64,000 nt of DNA from Micrococcus endophyticus (GTDB lineage Bacteria > Actinomycetota > Actinomycetes > Actinomycetales > Micrococcaceae): the NCBI RefSeq assembly GCF_014205115.1, contig NZ_JACHMW010000001.1, positions 1,736,001 to 1,800,000 on the forward strand, written 5' to 3'. Under the pieces are notes generated by a model. That model did not search any database. It worked only from the letters and a program-made list of their open reading frames with translations, and had not been told where the DNA came from. Each line of letters opens with the position of its first letter. Within the stretch, counting starts at the first letter, position 1. Positions 57,601 through 64,000 of this stretch are shown piece by piece. The position numbers and the translations under genes were made by a program.

Positions 57601-59855
57601 TCGGCACCGAGGAGCTGCGCGAGCTGCTCGACGCCGGGATCATCGCCGAGGTGGAGGCCCAGCTGCAGCGCCTCGCCCCGGACCGGCGGGCGCGCGGGGT
57701 CGAGGGCGTGGCGGACCTGCTGCGCCTGCTCGGCCCGCTCTCCGCGGCCGAGGCCGCCCGGCGGGTGCGGCCCGAGGCCGGTGATCCGGCCGGGGCGGAC
57801 GACGACGGCGGGGCGGGGCCGGCGCACGTGGCGGCCGTCGGGGAGATGCTGGCCGGGCTGGAGCGCGCCGGTCGCGCGTTCCGGCTGCGCCAGGACGGCG
57901 TCGAGCGGTTCGCGGCCGTGGAGGACGCGGCCCGCCTGCGGGACACCCTCGGCACCCCGATCCCCCACGGCGTACCCGCCGCGTTCCTCGAGCCCGCTGA
58001 CGACCCCCTCGGCGACCTCGTCTCCCGCTACGCCCGCACCCACGGCCCCTTCACCGCCGCCGAGGCGGGCGCCGCGCTGGGACTGGGCGGCGCCGTCGTC
58101 CTGCCGGTGCTGCAGCGCCTGGCCACCGAGCGGCGCGTGAGCACCGGCGCCTTCCGCCCGGACGGCCCCCCCGGGGCCACGGGCCTGGACGCCGAATGGT
58201 GCGACGCCGAGGTGCTGCGGCGCATCCGCCTGCGCTCGCTCGCCGCGCTGCGCGCCGAGGTGGAGCCGGTGGACCAGTCCGCGTACGCGCGGTTCCTCGC
58301 CGACTGGCAGCACCTGCGCCCGCGCGTCGGCCGGGACGGGGCGTGGCGCCCGCCGGCCACCCTCGAGGGCGTGGACGGGGTGGCCACCGTGCTGGACCAG
58401 CTGGCCGGCACGCCCCTGCCCGCGAGCGCGTGGGAGTCGCTCGTCCTGCCCACGCGGGTGCGGGACTACGCCCCCGCCCTGCTGGACGAACTGCTGGCCA
58501 CGGGCGAGTACGTGTGGTCCGGCGTGGCCGAGGCCGCCGGCAACGACGGCTGGGTGGCCCTGCACCCCGCCGACGCCGTGGACCTCACCCTGCGCCTGCC
58601 CGAGCGGGCCGACGGCACGGGCCCGGACGCGGCCGCGCCGCGGGACGCCGCCCTGCGCGCTGACGTGCGCGAGGTGCTCGCCGGAGGCGGCGCGTGGTTC
58701 TTCCCGCAGCTCGTGGAGCGGGTGCGGGCCGCCCAGTCCGCCCGGCTGGGCACGGGCGGGCCGGACGGGCACGGGGCCGGGGCCGACCTGGCGCGCGGGC
58801 CCGCCGTGCTCGAGGCGCTGTGGGGGCTGGTGTGGGCCGGGGAGGTCGGCAACGACACCTTCGCCCCCGTGCGCGGCCTGCTCTCCCTCGGCAAGACCGC
58901 CCACCGCACGGGCAGGCAGACCCCGCGGGCCCGCACCGCGCGCACGGGCGGGGCCGGGGCGGGCACGGCCGGTCGCGGCCTCGGCGGGCGGCTGGCCGGG
59001 GTGCGCGGCCGCGGCCGGTACGCCGGGCTCGCCTCCCCCGACGGCGGCGCCCGCGGGACGGCCGGACCGGCCGCCGGGATGGCCGGGCTGTCCGCGGCGG
59101 AGCAGGCCCGCGCGGCCGGCCGCTGGTCGCTGCTGCCGGCGGCCGAGCGGGACCCCACCATCCGGGCCCACGCCACCGCCGAGTTGCTGCTGGACCGGTA
59201 CGGCGTGATCACGCGCGGGTCCGTGGTGGCCGAGGAGGTGCCCGGCGGCTTCGCCGGCCAGTACCGGCTGCTCACCCGCATGGAGGACGCCGGGCAGGTC
59301 CGCCGCGGCCACTTCGTGGCGGGCCTGGGCGGCGCCCAGTTCTCCACGGGCGCCGTGGTGGACCGGCTGCGCGGCTTCCAGGACGAGGACGGCGCCGACG
59401 CGCCCGCCGCGCCGCGCCTGGACGCGTTCGGCCTGCCCCTGCCCGCCGCCCCCGCCGAGCAGCGGACCCCGGCCGCCCTCGCCCTCGCCGCCACGGACCC
59501 CGCGAACCCCTACGGGGCGGCCCTGGACTGGCCCGCCGTGCCGGCCGGACCGGACGGCGTCGTGCCCACGGGCCACCGGCCGGGCCGGAAGGCGGGCGCC
59601 GTCGTCGTGCTGATCCGCGGCGAGCTCGCCCTCTACATGGAGCGCGGCGGCAAGACGCTGCTGTGCTTCACGCAGGGTGCCGTCGAGCTGAAGGCCGCGG
59701 CCGAGGCGCTCGTGTGGGCGCTGCGGACCGGGAGGACCGAGCGTCTGAGCCTCGAGAAGGTCAACGGCGGGCCCGTGCTCGGCACGCCGTTGGCCGAGGC
59801 GATGCTCGCGGCGGGGTTCTACTCGAGCCCGAGCGGGCTGCGGTATCGGAGCTGA
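54678..59855 (+). CDS. lhr: Large ATP-dependent DNA helicase Lhr
   Basis: A 1725-aa superfamily-2 helicase, longer than most Lhr (about 1500 aa) owing to low-complexity Gly/Ala/Ser inserts in the core (for example about 270-300 and 345-385) and before the C-terminal region. Motif I is APTGSGKTLSS (57-67), II is DEVHAV, III is LSATVEP, IV is TLVFANSRRLAERL, V is ATSSLELGIDMG and VI is QRVGRAGHQVG. The Lhr winged-helix/beta-barrel core follows, then the Lhr-CTD. Lhr unwinds RNA:DNA hybrids 3'-5' and acts in mutagenic or crosslink repair in mycobacteria. nei2 lies nearby, as there. Confidence 0.95.
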   Translation: MSGPAETAAGAPTPAADVVLGRFTEPTRAWFTGAFEAPTPAQLGAWDAISSGRHALVIAPTGSGKTLSSFLWALDSFVREPAAEGTAATRVLYVSPLKALGVDVERNLRAPLVGITQTAAGLGRPVPRVRVGVRSGDTPAAERRRLQQDPPDILITTPESLYLMLTSQARSALAGVRTVIVDEVHAVAGTKRGAHLAVSLERLDSLLETPVQRIGLSATVEPASEVARFLGGTQPVTVVRPASAKRWDLTVTVPVPDLTDLSSPSAAHDLGPGSSPGGPGAEGGPGGAVTGGSIWPHVEERIVDLVAERRSTLVFANSRRLAERLTGRLNEIWEARLEAAAAVEDPDAVPGFRTPGAGAGASSSTPATPSSSSYPAQVAGQTGTGSGTVSDFARAHHGSVSKEQRAIVEEALKTGRIRCVVATSSLELGIDMGAVDQVIQVESPPSVASGLQRVGRAGHQVGEVSRGVFFPKHRGDLVDTAVVAERMTAGRIEALRIPANPLDILAQQTVAAVAVADLDAQEWFDLVRRSAPFATLPLSAYESVLDLLAGRYPSDEFAELRPRILWDRENGTLAARPGAQRLAVTSGGTIPDRGLFGVFLASDGGPDGAPGGAAAGDTAESAGTASAGSARSGGRRVGELDEEMVYESRVGDVILLGATSWRIVDITADRVLVLPAYGQPGKLPFWRGDAAGRPAELGDAVGRFRRELDADPAAGRERLAAAGLDVWAQDNLLAYLKDQREATGVLPTEQTLVVERFTDELGDWRVVLHSPYGMAVHAPWALAVGARLAQRYGLETGSGAAMAADDGIVLRIPLMDAEPPGAELFEFTAEELEEIVTAEVGGSALFAARFRENAARSLLLPRRDPGRRTPLWQQRQRSAQLLDVARKHPRFPVILETVREVLQDVYDLPALKDLAGRVASRAVRLVEVTTPAPSPFSQSILFGYVAQFIYEGDSPLAERRAAALSLDPTLLAELLGTEELRELLDAGIIAEVEAQLQRLAPDRRARGVEGVADLLRLLGPLSAAEAARRVRPEAGDPAGADDDGGAGPAHVAAVGEMLAGLERAGRAFRLRQDGVERFAAVEDAARLRDTLGTPIPHGVPAAFLEPADDPLGDLVSRYARTHGPFTAAEAGAALGLGGAVVLPVLQRLATERRVSTGAFRPDGPPGATGLDAEWCDAEVLRRIRLRSLAALRAEVEPVDQSAYARFLADWQHLRPRVGRDGAWRPPATLEGVDGVATVLDQLAGTPLPASAWESLVLPTRVRDYAPALLDELLATGEYVWSGVAEAAGNDGWVALHPADAVDLTLRLPERADGTGPDAAAPRDAALRADVREVLAGGGAWFFPQLVERVRAAQSARLGTGGPDGHGAGADLARGPAVLEALWGLVWAGEVGNDTFAPVRGLLSLGKTAHRTGRQTPRARTARTGGAGAGTAGRGLGGRLAGVRGRGRYAGLASPDGGARGTAGPAAGMAGLSAAEQARAAGRWSLLPAAERDPTIRAHATAELLLDRYGVITRGSVVAEEVPGGFAGQYRLLTRMEDAGQVRRGHFVAGLGGAQFSTGAVVDRLRGFQDEDGADAPAAPRLDAFGLPLPAAPAEQRTPAALALAATDPANPYGAALDWPAVPAGPDGVVPTGHRPGRKAGAVVVLIRGELALYMERGGKTLLCFTQGAVELKAAAEALVWALRTGRTERLSLEKVNGGPVLGTPLAEAMLAAGFYSSPSGLRYRS

Positions 59856-59939
59856 GGGGGAGGGCACGACGGCGGCGTGGACCGCGGCACCGGGGCGGAG
59901 CGCGGGTCGGGAGGGGCGGACACGCGGGGGGCCGGCGAG

Positions 59940-59945
59940 TAGGTT
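59940..59945 (+). promoter_or_regulatory. -10 box (TAGGTT) for the leaderless VOC gene
   Basis: TAGGTT ends 7 nt before the ATG at 59953. Confidence 0.45.
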
Positions 59946-59952
59946 CGCGGGC

Positions 59953-60486
59953 ATGAGCGAGACCACCACCGATCCCGGCCTGCCGGACGACGTCGGCGTC
60001 GACGCGGGCGCCGACCCCACGGGCACCGCCCCGGCCCCCGAGGCCCTCGAGGAGTCCATGCCGCACCCCTCGGACCCCTCGGTCACCCCGTTCCTCATGT
60101 TCGAGGGCGATGCCGGCGCGGCCATGGACGCCTATCTCAGCGTGTTCGTCGAGCACCTGCCCGTCACGGAGGTCCGCCGCGACCTCTTCGACGACTCCTC
60201 GCCCCGCGGCGCCGAGTGGGCCGGCAAGGTGCTGCACGGCGAGCTCGAGGTCGCCGGCCAGCGGCTGCGCTTCTTCGACTCCTTCACCTCGCACGGGTTC
60301 ACGTTCACCCCGGCGATCAGCTTGTTCGTCGAGCTCCCGGACCCCACGGCCGTGGACGCGGTCCACGACGCCCTGATCGCCGGTGGCGGCCAGGACTACA
60401 TGCCGCCCGGCGACTACGGCTTCTCCCGGCGCTTCGCCTGGGTCGGGGACCGGTTCGGCGTGACCTGGCAGCTCAACGCGGCATGA
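59953..60486 (+). CDS. VOC/PhnB-like protein
   Basis: A 177-aa protein. After a disordered acidic N-terminus (1-42), VTPFLMFEGDAGAAMDAYLSVF begins a glyoxalase-like betaalphabetabetabeta fold of the PhnB/3-demethylubiquinone-methyltransferase-like family. GKVLHGELEVAGQRLRFFDS and the FVELPDPTAVDAVHDALI repeat follow, ending RRFAWVGDRFGVTWQLN. Family function is poorly defined. It stands 6 bp before nei2 and is probably co-transcribed with it. Confidence 0.85.
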   Translation: MSETTTDPGLPDDVGVDAGADPTGTAPAPEALEESMPHPSDPSVTPFLMFEGDAGAAMDAYLSVFVEHLPVTEVRRDLFDDSSPRGAEWAGKVLHGELEVAGQRLRFFDSFTSHGFTFTPAISLFVELPDPTAVDAVHDALIAGGGQDYMPPGDYGFSRRFAWVGDRFGVTWQLNAA

Positions 60487-60492
60487 CCGCCC

Positions 60493-61530
60493 GTGCCTGA
60501 GGGCGACTCCCTCGTCCGCCTCGCCCATCGGCTGCGCCCGGTGCTCGCGGGCCGCATGCTGACCGGCGCGGACCTGCGCGTGCCGCAGCACGCCACGGCG
60601 GACCTGACCGGCTGGACCGTGGTCGAGGTGGAGCCGCGCGGCAAGCACCTGCTGATGCGGCTGACGCCCCCGGCCGGGCGCCCCGCCGCCCGACCGCTCA
60701 CCCTCGTCTCGCACCTGAAGATGGAGGGCCGCTGGCTCGTCTCCGCCCTCGACGCGCGGTGGGGCCCCCCCGCCTGGCAGGTGCGGGCGGTCCTGGAGAC
60801 GGTCGATCACCGCGTCCTCGGCGCCCAGCTGGGGATGCTCACGCTCGTCCCCACGGACCGGGAGGACACCGTCCTCGGCCACCTCGGCCCGGACCTGCTG
60901 GACCCCGCGTGGGACGGCTCCGAGGAGGCCGCGGCGGCGCTGCTCGCCGAGGGGACGCGGCGGCTGACCGCCCGACCCGAGCGCCCCGTGGGCCTGGCGC
61001 TGCTGGACCAGCGCACCACGTGCGGGATCGGCAACATCTACCGCTGCGAGTCCCTGCTGCTGGCCGGGATCGACCCGCACCGGCCCGTCGGGCAGGTGCC
61101 GGACGTGCCCGGGCTGCTCCAGATCGCCCGCGACCTGCTGCGCGCCAACGTCCCCCCGGCCGCCCCGTTCCTCGGCTGGCCGCGCACCACCACGGGGGTG
61201 CGAGCGAACCCGGACCGGCCCTACGGGATCGAGGTGGTCGTGGCGGACCGCGGCTTCCCGCCGGGGCTGCCCGCCGCCGTCGGGAGCGGGACCGCAGCGG
61301 ACCCCGCGGCGGACCCCGGAGCCGACCGGACGGCGTCCGGCCCCGCCCTCGGCCGCCCGCGCGCCCGGCCGCCCGCCGGCCCCCGGGGCCGCGGGACGCC
61401 GTCGTACTGGGTGTACGGGCACGACCGCGCCCCCTGCCTGCGCTGCGGCGGGCGCGTGCGCCAGGAGGACTTCGGCTCCGCCGAGGACGACGCGCGGCAG
61501 CTGTGGTGGTGCCCGACCTGCCAGCGGTGA
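60493..61530 (+). CDS. nei2: Fpg/Nei-family DNA glycosylase (endonuclease VIII-like)
   Basis: A 345-aa base-excision enzyme. The N-terminal P2-E3 of MPEGDSLVRLAHRL is the catalytic end after Met removal. LVSHLKMEGRW carries the catalytic-lysine region, GIGNIYRCESLLLAGIDP is the H2TH motif, and the C-terminal zinc finger is CLRCGG...CPTC. A Pro/Gly/Ala-rich insert (about 265-305) precedes the finger. GTG start. Proximity to lhr matches the mycobacterial lhr-nei2 neighbourhood. Confidence 0.93.
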   Translation: MPEGDSLVRLAHRLRPVLAGRMLTGADLRVPQHATADLTGWTVVEVEPRGKHLLMRLTPPAGRPAARPLTLVSHLKMEGRWLVSALDARWGPPAWQVRAVLETVDHRVLGAQLGMLTLVPTDREDTVLGHLGPDLLDPAWDGSEEAAAALLAEGTRRLTARPERPVGLALLDQRTTCGIGNIYRCESLLLAGIDPHRPVGQVPDVPGLLQIARDLLRANVPPAAPFLGWPRTTTGVRANPDRPYGIEVVVADRGFPPGLPAAVGSGTAADPAADPGADRTASGPALGRPRARPPAGPRGRGTPSYWVYGHDRAPCLRCGGRVRQEDFGSAEDDARQLWWCPTCQR

Positions 61531-61636
61531 GCCGCGCCCGAACCGTGGCGCCGGCGGCGGCGCCGGCCCTACGCTGAACGGCGCCCGTCGCCGCAGGAGC
61601 GCTCGGCGCGGCCCCCGACCCCACAGGAGGACCCGC

Positions 61637-62851
61637 ATGGCCGACCCGTTCCCCGACGACCCCCGCAGCGCCGTCGTCGCGCTGATCCTGGCCGGCGGCC
61701 GCGGCAGCCGCCTCGCCCCGCTCACGGACGCCCGCTCGAAGCCGGCCGTGCCGTTCGCGGGCCAGTACCGGCTCATCGACGTCGCGCTGACCACGGTCGC
61801 CCACTCGGGCCTGCAGGACGCGTGGATCGTGGAGCAGTACCGGCCGTTCACCCTCAACCAGCACGTGGCCGGCGGCCGCCCGTGGGACCTCGACGGCACC
61901 CGCCACGGCCTGCGCGTGCTGCCCCCGGCCCAGGGCCGCGACGAGGAGGGCTTCGCCCAGGGCAACGGGCACGCCATCCACCAGCAGCTCGCCCCGCTGC
62001 GCCGCTTCGGCGCCAAGACGGTGGTCATCATGAGCGCCGACCACCTGTACCGCATGGACCTGCGCCCCGTGCTCGAGCGGCACCGCGAGCGCGACGCCGA
62101 GCTCACCGTGGTCACCACGCAGGTGGCCGAGGACGCCTCGCGCTTCGGCGTGGTGAGCTCGGACGCGGACGGCCGCGTCACCGCCTACGACTACAAGCCG
62201 GACGAGCCCGCCACGGACGTGGTGGCCACCGAGGTGTTCGTGGCGGACGTGGACGCGCTCACCGAGGTGATCGAGTCGCTGCTGGACTCCGCCTCGGAGG
62301 AGCAGGTCGACGACGACGACCCCGCCGGCGCCCAGCTCGGCGACTACGGGGAGACGATCATCCCCGCCCTCGTGGAGCGCGGCCGCGTGCACGAGTTCCG
62401 GCACGAGGGCTACTGGAAGGACGTCGGCACGATCGACGCATACTTCCAGGCCCACATGGCCCTGCTGCGCGGGGACGGCCTGGACCTGGACGACCCGCGC
62501 TGGCCGCTGATCTCCAACTTCCACCCGCGCCCGCCGGCGTTCGTCCACCCGGAGGCCGAGGTCAACGGCTCGATGCTCTGCCCCGGCAGCCGCGTCCGCG
62601 GCACCGTGACGGAGTCCGTGATCGGCCCCGGCGTGGTCGTGGAGGCCGGCGCCACGGTCCACCGCTCCGTGCTGCTCGGCTCCGCCACGGTGCCCGCGGG
62701 CGCCCGCCTGGACGCGGTGATCGCCGACGTCGGCGCGCGGATCCCCGAGGGCGCCACGGGGCAGACCAAGCCCGGCCCCGGCAACATCACGGTGCTCACC
62801 CCCGACGACCGCTCCACCGCCGAGGGCGACGAGACCACCGGGCAGGCCTGA
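61637..62851 (+). CDS. glgC: Glucose-1-phosphate adenylyltransferase
   Basis: A 404-aa enzyme making ADP-glucose for glycogen/alpha-glucan synthesis. LILAGGRGSRLAPLTDARSKPAVPFAG is the nucleotide loop; IIMSADHLYRMD and YWKDVGTIDAYFQAHM carry the metal and sugar sites; the C-terminal left-handed helix follows. An AGGAGG site precedes the ATG. TACGCT at about 61571 may be the -10 of a leadered mRNA. A strong hairpin ends the gene. Confidence 0.96.
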   Translation: MADPFPDDPRSAVVALILAGGRGSRLAPLTDARSKPAVPFAGQYRLIDVALTTVAHSGLQDAWIVEQYRPFTLNQHVAGGRPWDLDGTRHGLRVLPPAQGRDEEGFAQGNGHAIHQQLAPLRRFGAKTVVIMSADHLYRMDLRPVLERHRERDAELTVVTTQVAEDASRFGVVSSDADGRVTAYDYKPDEPATDVVATEVFVADVDALTEVIESLLDSASEEQVDDDDPAGAQLGDYGETIIPALVERGRVHEFRHEGYWKDVGTIDAYFQAHMALLRGDGLDLDDPRWPLISNFHPRPPAFVHPEAEVNGSMLCPGSRVRGTVTESVIGPGVVVEAGATVHRSVLLGSATVPAGARLDAVIADVGARIPEGATGQTKPGPGNITVLTPDDRSTAEGDETTGQA

Positions 62852-62856
62852 CCCCA

Positions 62857-62897
62857 GGCGGCGGGCGGGGCGGCGGGGTGCCGCCCCGCCCGCCGCC
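62857..62897 (+). terminator. Terminator of glgC
   Basis: An 18-bp perfect, purely G-C stem (62857-62874 with 62880-62897), 5-nt loop, followed by GTCGG. Confidence 0.8.
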
Positions 62898-62916
62898 GTC
62901 GGCCGCGCGGGCCTGG

Positions 62917-62922
62917 GATGAT
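62917..62922 (+). promoter_or_regulatory. -10-like box (GATGAT) for the leaderless rlu gene
   Basis: GATGAT ends 6 nt before the GTG at 62929; first base deviates. Confidence 0.35.
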
Positions 62923-62928
62923 GGGTCC

Positions 62929-63951
62929 GTGGCCGTCCCCTCCCCCCTCCCTGCCCGCAACGGCGTGAACGCCACGCGCCTGCGCCTGCCCGCCTCCGGC
63001 TGGGACACTGCGCAGGACTACGTGCTGCACCGGTTCGGCCACGTGGACCCGGACGGCATCCGGGCGCGCTTCGCGGCGGGCGAGGTGGTGGCCGCCGACG
63101 GCACCGCCCTCACCCCGACGACGCCCCTGGGCGTCCACGACGACCTCTGGTACTACCGGGACGTCCCCCACGAGGACCCTCTGCCCGTCGCGCACACGCT
63201 GCTGCACCGGGACGAGCACCTCGTGGTGATCCACAAGCCGCACTTCCTGCCCACCACCCCGGGCGGCCGCTTCGTGCAGGAGACCGCGCTGGTGCGGCTG
63301 CGCAACGAGCTCGGTGTGGACGACCTCGTGCCCCTGCACCGGCTGGACCGGGCGACCGCCGGCGTCGTGATGTTCTCCGTGGACCCCGCCACCCGCGGCG
63401 CCTACCACCTGCTCTTCGAGCGCCGGGCCGTGGCCAAGACCTACGAGGCCGTGAGCCCCCTGCCGCCGGACGCCGACGACGACGGCCCGGTCCTGGGGCG
63501 CTTCCCGCTGACGGTGCGCAGCCGGATCCGCAAGGACAAGGGCGTCCTGCGCTCGGTGGTGGAGGAGGTCCCGGCGGCCGCCTCGGGACGGCGCGCGGGC
63601 GCGCCGGTGCGCACCCGCCGGTCCAACGCGGCCCACGCCGGGGCGAACGCGGAGTCCCGGGTGGAGGTGCTCGGGGTCGGGGAGTCGGCGGGGACGCTGG
63701 CCGGGCGGCGCGTGGCGCACCTGCGGCTCACCCCGCGCACCGGCCGCACCCACCAGCTGCGCATCCACCTGGCCGCCCTCGGCCTGGGGATCGCCTTCGA
63801 CCCGTTCTACCCGGACCTGCTCGACGCCGCCCCGGACGACTTCTCCCGCCCGCTGCAGCTGCTCTCCCGGTCCCTGCGGTTCACGGATCCGCTCACGGGC
63901 CGCGAGCGGGAGTTCGTCTCCCCGGCGCAGCTGCAGGAGCGTCCCCGGTGA
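62929..63951 (+). CDS. RluA-family RNA pseudouridine synthase
   Basis: A 340-aa enzyme. HRLDRATAGVVMFSV contains the catalytic Asp of the RluA class; the closing motifs LTPRTGRTHQLRIHLAALGLGIAFDPFY are typical. A short N-terminal region resembles a degenerate S4 domain. The particular uridine (23S rRNA or tRNA) cannot be assigned. Its stop overlaps a further GTG start. Confidence 0.92.
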   Translation: MAVPSPLPARNGVNATRLRLPASGWDTAQDYVLHRFGHVDPDGIRARFAAGEVVAADGTALTPTTPLGVHDDLWYYRDVPHEDPLPVAHTLLHRDEHLVVIHKPHFLPTTPGGRFVQETALVRLRNELGVDDLVPLHRLDRATAGVVMFSVDPATRGAYHLLFERRAVAKTYEAVSPLPPDADDDGPVLGRFPLTVRSRIRKDKGVLRSVVEEVPAAASGRRAGAPVRTRRSNAAHAGANAESRVEVLGVGESAGTLAGRRVAHLRLTPRTGRTHQLRIHLAALGLGIAFDPFYPDLLDAAPDDFSRPLQLLSRSLRFTDPLTGREREFVSPAQLQERPR

Positions 63952-64000
63952 CGGTGCTGACACCGGCCTGGTTCGCCGCGGCCGGCGGCGTCTCGACGAT
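63948..64000 (+). CDS. Start of a gene cut by the window edge
   Basis: A GTG overlaps the TGA of the pseudouridine synthase gene, opening VTVLTPAWFAAAGGVST to the window end. Too short to assign. Confidence 0.45.
   Translation, partial: MTVLTPAWFAAAGGVST

Noticed and set aside
54633-60125. An open frame of about 1830 codons on the minus strand opposite lhr
   Set aside because: It mirrors the third-position G/C bias of lhr, has low-complexity His/Gly/Arg composition and no family motifs; the + strand carries the complete Lhr motif set.

Overview
The window is about 73% G+C, has tightly packed genes with many 4-bp stop/start overlaps and many GTG starts. The gene set is actinobacterial: carD, senX3-regX3-phoU, an lhr/nei2 cluster, GTP-dependent PEP carboxykinase, a C-terminally extended RecQ, and an LTD-domain secreted nuclease. 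This fits the family Micrococcaceae, most likely Micrococcus (for example M. luteus or a close relative). The genus is inferred from style and gene content; no search was run.

Layout. 1-5.7 kb: a leftward block with carD and its terminator, then ispDF (fused), cysS and an ABC ATPase overlapping a membrane partner that leaves the window. 5.8-9.3 kb: a lipoprotein, the senX3-regX3 two-component system and divergent phoU with a PHO-box-like repeat between them. 9.3-16.3 kb: gpmA, a methyltransferase, a DUF2516-type membrane protein, tmk-holB, a HAD hydrolase, tRNA-Thr(CGT), a quinone oxidoreductase and tRNA-Ser(TGA). 16.5-21.7 kb: a secreted 5'-nucleotidase/phosphatase followed by a secreted nuclease, with a second PHO-box-like repeat upstream. 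21.7-25.3 kb: a large FAD/NAD(P)-binding protein, a PRC-barrel/DUF2382 protein and tRNA-Ser(GCT).

25.3-34.8 kb is an integrated element of about 9.46 kb in tRNA-Ser(GCT), bounded by a 19-bp repeat of the tRNA 3' end. It has a tyrosine integrase, a Xis-like protein, a RepA-like ATPase next to a dense GGGACA repeat cluster, an HNH endonuclease and a small-terminase-like protein. It has no large terminase, portal, capsid or tail gene, which is the make-up of a phage satellite rather than a prophage. 34.9-49.9 kb is core chromosome: a polysaccharide deacetylase lipoprotein, an MFS transporter, a phosphohexomutase, RecQ-phosphoribosyltransferase, nsrR-hmp with an operator-like palindrome, pckG, tRNA-Arg(ACG), a SixA-like phosphatase, a winged-helix regulator, upp and tadA.

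49.95-52.98 kb is a second, much smaller and A+T-richer island in tRNA-Ser(CGA). It is bounded by 61-bp direct repeats and contains an overlapping DUF262/HEPN gene pair plus two small genes, with no integrase. I regard this pair as the best candidate for an uncharacterised defence or toxin-antitoxin system. 53-64 kb returns to core genes: a Tat-exported alpha/beta hydrolase, rlmH-lhr, a VOC-like protein, nei2, glgC, an RluA-type pseudouridine synthase and the start of one more gene.

Two regulatory themes recur. Many genes have a TANNNT-like -10 box exactly 6-7 nt before the start codon, implying leaderless mRNAs. Most gene ends carry long G+C-rich hairpins with little or no U-tract. Phosphate control (SenX3-RegX3, PhoU, PHO-like boxes) plausibly extends to the secreted nucleotidase/nuclease pair.
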